DNA of 64,000 bases from Hippophae tibetana (Eukaryota; Streptophyta; Magnoliopsida; Rosales; Elaeagnaceae). The notes beneath the pieces were generated by a model. The model ran no database searches, had not been told where the DNA came from, and saw only the letters and a list, made by a program, of their open reading frames with translations. The translations under genes and the position numbers were made by a program. Positions 59,087 through 64,000 of the stretch are shown piece after piece. Where the stretch lies: contig CM072803.1 of the NCBI GenBank assembly GCA_037013495.1, positions 57,859,627-57,923,626 on the forward strand, written 5' to 3'. Position 1 is the first letter of the stretch. The number at the start of each line of letters is the position of its first letter.

Positions 59087-60830
59087 TGTTGTCTCATTTA
59101 GAGAACATAAAATGTGCAAGCATACACGGTCACAAGTAATAAAATTTGAAAAGTAGAGTATCATTTCCACGAAGATTTGTCATTATAGTTTGTTGAGTAC
59201 TAAAATTATTTCGCTATGATTTTATCCAAAACGATCGTGAATTGGTGAAATTGTTTACAAATGATCAAAAATGCTAAGGCATTTGATTTCACTAAATCAA
59301 TTCAATCCGATTTCAAGTCATGCTATATGAGAATCAAAGCTAAAAGTGATGGTTGAAAATCCCAAATTTATCTAATACTCTCTCTCGAGTTATATTATAA
59401 TTACTTATCTATGAAAACCAACTATATTTCTATGAAGATTTAATCACAAACAAGCACATTACAATTTATGGAATTTCTAGAATAACCACATACATCATGC
59501 ATTAGGTGTCACACTCGCATTCAACATACGGTATTTATCACATGAAGCATTTATTACACATCTCCTCTCGGTCTCAATATAATACAACAAATCATCTAAA
59601 TCTTGGTCAAAAATTTAAAAGCATTAAGCATGGAAATAAATACTCAACTTGAAAAAAATTAACTCATATAACAATAACAAAAGAAATCAGATTTTCTTGA
59701 TTCAACTACATCATAGCCTCAGCAAAAATAAATTAGTTCATAATGGAAATAAAAATTACAACAATTAAGGAATATTAGATGAAGAATACAAGAAAATTAA
59801 ATTCCAGATCGTAAATATTTGGCACACGCAGAACACAACAGAAGCCAAAAATGGCTTCTGCGTGTTCCATAGTCCAGCCCTGTTTATAACATCAAATTTC
59901 TAAAAAAAAATACATTTTAAAATATATATTTTTTACACTCGGGGGACAAACCCGTATGATGAAAACGATTAAATAATATGCGTGGGGGACAAAAATTATC
60001 AAAAATGCAAAACTGGGAACGTGCGCGTCACTGTTTCTTTTTCCATTCACGCTACCATGTGTCACTATATGATTCGCTGAAATCTAAAGTGGGACACGTG
60101 GCAGCATATCACTGGATATCAAGGACGGGCGCACGTAGAAATGCTGCACGGGATTAGAGGCGTGAGAACGTAGGGGACATGATTGGCTGAAAGATAAAGT
60201 GGGACACGTGGTAGCTTGCGATTCGTTGTATAATCGAGCGCATGTGAATCAACTGCACGAGATCAGGACTTGGTTGATGCGTGAGACACGTGGGTCCCAC
60301 CCTGCACGTCGGCCTACGCAACAGATGGGCCCCACTCGGCCCACCGAGCGGCTTGAACGAGAAAACCTACACCCTTTCGCTTTGGTTGGGTTTGAAAGAC
60401 ACGCGCCCATCCTAACCGTTTCTTGTCTGATCTGACGGCTCACGTTGCGCGCATGGATGATGGCGCATGAGCTTCTCTCTCCTGCGCAGAAAATTCAACT
60501 TTAATTAATTATATTTTAACATACAAATTTAATTCAAATTACATTTTAAACTTTCTTTAATTACAATTAAGTCATTTTCTAATTTAAATTAAATTTTAAA
60601 CTTTTAATAATTAAAATTAAGCTTGATTTTAATTTAAATTATATTTTAGATTTTTATAAATTACAATTAAGAACTCTTTTATTTGAAATTATATTTTTGG
60701 ACGTAAATTTCCAATTAAGTACGATTTCGATTCAAATTATTTAATTTTCTTAAAAATATATTCTTTAACTAAAATTAACCAAAAATGTCAAGAACATAAC
60801 AATTGTAATTAATAAAATAGATGAATTGGT
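59087..60830 (-). repeat. LTR E copy 2, inverted partner of the solo LTR
   Basis: Starts (plus strand) TGTTGTCTCATTTAGAGAAC, the inverse of the solo LTR end at 7091, and follows that LTR in reverse through the hairpin, U3 and 50-bp repeats to about 60830. The last about 60 bp of the solo LTR's 5' end were not found here. Three CACGTG motifs (60095, 60205, 60287) lie in U3. Overlapping GC-richer frames at 60199-60443 are incidental. Confidence 0.88.
59831..59867 (-). promoter_or_regulatory. Conserved hairpin in LTR E copy 2
   Basis: Counterpart of 6307-6343, arms gaacacaacagaagcca and tggcttctgcgtgttc. Both arms stay complementary. Confidence 0.75.
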
Positions 60831-62699
60831 TAAATGAATGTTTATTTTATTAGTTAACTTTTAACGAAATAATTTTTTAGCATTTTTATGAACTTTTTAA
60901 GATTTGTGGTAGATTTTAAGATTCACTTGAATTGAAGTGAATTTTACTTATGGATTTTTTTGAACTTATATCTATAATAATTAAATCAATAACATAGAAA
61001 TAGAGAGAAGGTTGGAGAGAAAAATAAAAATAAAAAATTCTTAGAAATCTTTGAATATAGAAACAAAAATGAGAAAAAACTTTCTTACCTATAATTTTAA
61101 CTAAAAATTCCATAAAATCAATAAGTTTTTAAAATCTTTAAATTAATATCAATAATTTTATAAAGACACCTATATTTTTAAACATTTTTATAAAATCTTA
61201 ATTAAATACAATTAAAATTTTATTAAATCTTTTAATTTTTTAATTAAATACCTTGAGGTTTAAAAATAATCAATAGTATACATACATGTAAATTTATTTC
61301 GAATTTGTACTTTTAAATGAAGATTATCATACGTCGTATTTTGATTTTTAAAATCTATCATAAATATTAATATATTTTCTCGTATAATATAATCTATGTA
61401 ATAAATGTATTATAGTTTTTAATATTTATAAAGTATTAATTAATTATTAAACTATAATCAAATTACCTTTTCATATTCTTGATAATAATTTAAAACATCA
61501 ATTTCTTTCAAAGAGTTGCCAATATTCTTCCCTGGAACTCCGAAGGCCTGTTTCATTTCTTTCCCTATTGGAACTTGAAAGGCCTAATACCTTTTTAAAT
61601 AAGTTAACATGAAAGGCTTTTACCTAATTAATAATTGTGTTAATACAATTATTTGACGGGTTTACTCCCCTCAAACCTTACTATATCTTTTAAAGATAAT
61701 TAGCCGTTGATATTTCGTATTTCATGCACTAAATGCATATCCGTTGTGAATTATAAGTGTAAATATATATATATATATATTATGAAAAAATTATATAAAC
61801 AGATTCATACTACCCTTCAGAGACTCTTCATATCATAAAGTGGTTATATTGTTTCCTTCTATATCTAAGAGTATCCTTTTTACTTACTAATTGATTTTAG
61901 TGTCTAAAAAGCTGATGCAAGTAAAACCACTCTACTGTTAAACATATATTATGGCTTGTAAATTTCTACATTATTGTAAGACTACAATATGATGTATTTG
62001 ATTTTATTTATTTGTTCTCTTTTCATTTTTATATTCATAATTTATTAAATTTTTTAATTCATTAAACACCTATATTAATATTCTCTTTAGAATAAGGGTT
62101 TTTATCACAGCATTATAACTTTAAAAGTATTTATATTATTGTAAAATTACAATAAATTTATTTTTATTTTGTTTCTTGTCTCTACATTCCATTTTAATAT
62201 TTTCTTAATCAAGTAAACACCCACGTTAATTTTCATATACACTCTATGTTGTAGGCATGTATGTTATTGCATGTTTAGTCGTATTCGTGTCGTATTTATT
62301 TTGTGTTTTAACGTTAATTGTATCAGATTCTAGAGTTAATTGACATATTAAAAAATTTATTTGATATTTTTTGTGTTGTCTATTTATAATAGTATGAAAT
62401 AATAAGATCTTTAAGTACATGAAAATATTATTAATCAATTTTTAATTTTGTAAGTTTTTATATAATTGTAAGATTTCAATATGAATTTTTTTTGTTTCTT
62501 TGTCTATTTTTTAGATTCTTATGTTTCCTTAAAAAATAAACATCCACATTAATTTTTACTTATAATCTACGTGTATGTATGTATTATTTCATAATTTTCA
62601 ATATTATCATTATTTAAAATTAAAAATAAATAGTTACTTTTAAGCTTAAACCAAAAAATTTATGATGGAGAAATACAATTATTAATCTATCTCACAAAA
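60831..62699. other. AT-rich stretch, no gene
   Basis: No domain on either strand; an (AT)n run lies near 61765-61780. See the separate entry for a diffuse repeat. Confidence 0.5.
61961..62560. repeat. Diffuse repeat, three diverged units
   Basis: Units of about 110-120 bp at 61961, 62126 and 62450 share tNtNtattgtaagattacaat-like starts, a gtttctttgtct-like middle and an aacacccacNttaatttt-like end. Divergence is high. Confidence 0.6.
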
Positions 62700-64000
62700 A
62701 CCATATGCGATTTCTTTTGTTAAAAAAAATAGATAAACTTAAATTAGTTCAGGTTTCTTAAAGGGACTGTTATCGTCCCCTCAAAATAAGGGGTCTTGGT
62801 TTGGGAGATCTTGATCTCTTAAACAAGGTCTTGTTAAAAAAAGTTTGCTTAATAGATTATCACATAGAACTCCTACCATTATGCTTTATTTATGTAGTCG
62901 ATATTAGGATAGAGGAGAAACTTCATGAAATTATTATGTTTGCTCTTTAGTCTGGTTCGACTTGCTACATCATCACTTGACACTTTTGGAGGAGTCTAAG
63001 TGGTTAGCTAGCAAGAATTCCTCAGTACAATTTTGGAAAAATAATTGGCTAAGTACTCCTCTATTTGAGAGGCTATGGACCCATTATTACAATCAATAAT
63101 AGGTGATTATTTCTAGGTTTAGGGGTGGCACTTTTCACGATCTTTTGAGTATCTTATCCTAAAATTTCCTCATAGGTTCACTCTATAGTTGTCAAGAAAG
63201 GTACGAAGACTAGAATTTTGATGTGTTCGATTAAATGAGTCGTTACAACTAGCAAAGCTTATGACTCCCTATGCATGGTTGGGGAGCATAAGAGTTGGGG
63301 AAGGGAGATCTGGGCCCCTTTCCTTCCACCATATTGGTCCATTCTATTATGATGAGTTATACAAATCAAGCTTCCCACTAATTGTTAGGAAAAAAGGAAG
63401 GGTCACTCCTTCCCTTTTCGATGCTCCCTATGTGGGTCAGTTGAGGACACTATTTCTCACCTTTTTTGAGTTTTCATTTTGCAGGTGCATTATGTAATCT
63501 ATTATACTCATTCTTTAACAGATGACCTCATACAGATTCTTTCATTCTAGATTTATAAACACGTACAATGTCACTTAACCTTGGGTCACATATCAATGAC
63601 CTATGAAAAATAGGTATAATTTCAATCATCTAAATGATCTAAAAATTTAGGAATGATGCTTACTTTTAGGATAGACACACTTTTGAAAGCTTCGCATTTG
63701 CCACAACTTGGTGCTTTATTCATAAAGTGAGCCTATCACCGCATGGTTCCATGCAAAATACTATGGACGATCTTATAAAGATCTAAAGATTGTGAGTACA
63801 AGGAATTCTATGATGAGCACCATGGATCGTAAAGGTAATTTAGAGACCACCGTATGTGGGATGGATAAAGGTCCACACTAATGGTGTTGCTTTTGAATCA
63901 CCTAGTCTAGTAGGTTGTGTTGAGGAATTTTAGACATCAATATGCTTTGTCAAAGGTTGTTTTGTATTCCGATTTGGTTTGAATTTTCTTTTGAGGTAGA
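62700..64000 (+). mobile_element. Second LINE, 5'-truncated, runs off the window
   Basis: Homologous to 47940-49250 of the first LINE in the same orientation, beginning in the C-terminal third of RT. It includes a TFGGV-like segment region and a zf-RVT domain near 63330-63470 (IWAPFLPPYWSILL, KLPTNC, CSLCGSVEDTISHLF). The plus-strand frame at 63261-63497 covers this in a shifted frame. Stops and frameshifts are common. The abrupt 5' start fits incomplete reverse transcription at insertion. The 3' end is outside the window. Confidence 0.85.

Noticed and set aside
1..64000. Search for tRNA, rRNA, CRISPR array, bacterial-type operon, phage or defence genes
   Set aside because: Nothing seen. Sequence character, splice sites and element families are those of a plant nucleus.

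Overview
This is an AT-rich stretch of a plant (angiosperm, probably dicot) nuclear genome. Every segment I could identify is transposon-, retrotransposon- or pararetrovirus-derived. I found no intact host gene, rRNA, tRNA or CRISPR array. The mix of Ty3/gypsy Athila and Tat-like elements, Ty1/copia SIRE-like gag, an En/Spm CACTA element carrying a Ulp1-type protease gene, LINE reverse transcriptase and an integrated caulimovirid is typical of a flowering plant. The species cannot be named from the sequence. I use working names for the LTR families: A, B and F are Athila-like, C and D copia-like, E an Athila-type LTR with a 1.9 kb solo copy, T Tat-like.

Layout. 1-0.9 kb: a partial family C LTR with a 39-bp tandem repeat. 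1.1-2.1 kb and 9.27-10.25 kb: two copies of an AT-rich degenerate tandem array. 3.65-9.25 kb: an endogenous caulimovirid fragment on the minus strand (coat zinc knuckle, protease, RT, RNase H, C-terminal region), cut inside RT by a 1,915-bp solo LTR (5177-7091) with a perfect 5-bp target duplication. 10.25-12.8 kb: a copia LTR end plus a decayed SIRE-like gag on the plus strand. About 15.5-30.48 kb: a nested complex. An Athila-like element on the minus strand has lost RT, RNase H and most of integrase. A 1,820-bp solo LTR sits in its 3' LTR, and a 6,289-bp CACTA element with intact ends and an ATG target duplication sits in its gag.

30.48-45.35 kb: family B Athila-like material on the plus strand (two LTR/primer-site fragments, gag, a PF20167-type ORF remnant, a 3' LTR), with a gag-only SIRE-like copia derivative on the minus strand between the two LTR fragments. 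45.35-49.7 kb: another family D LTR, then a 5'-truncated LINE. 51.3-56 kb: a second family C LTR, then a third family A LTR fragment that again holds a solo F LTR with its own target duplication. 56.0-58.7 kb: a 3'-truncated Tat-like element (LTR, primer site, gag, protease) lying in the leader of an E-family element whose LTR (59.09-60.83 kb) is an inverted partner of the solo LTR at 5.2-7.1 kb. 62.7 kb to the end: a second, 5'-truncated LINE.

All coding remnants carry stops or frameshifts, so nothing here forms a working pathway. What the window does record is insertion order, because several insertions keep exact boundaries. The most informative spots are the CACTA insertion with its duplicated second end, the long hairpin inside the CACTA element, the solo LTR inside viral RT, and the repeated F-in-A nesting. 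I did not find a convincing new biological system.
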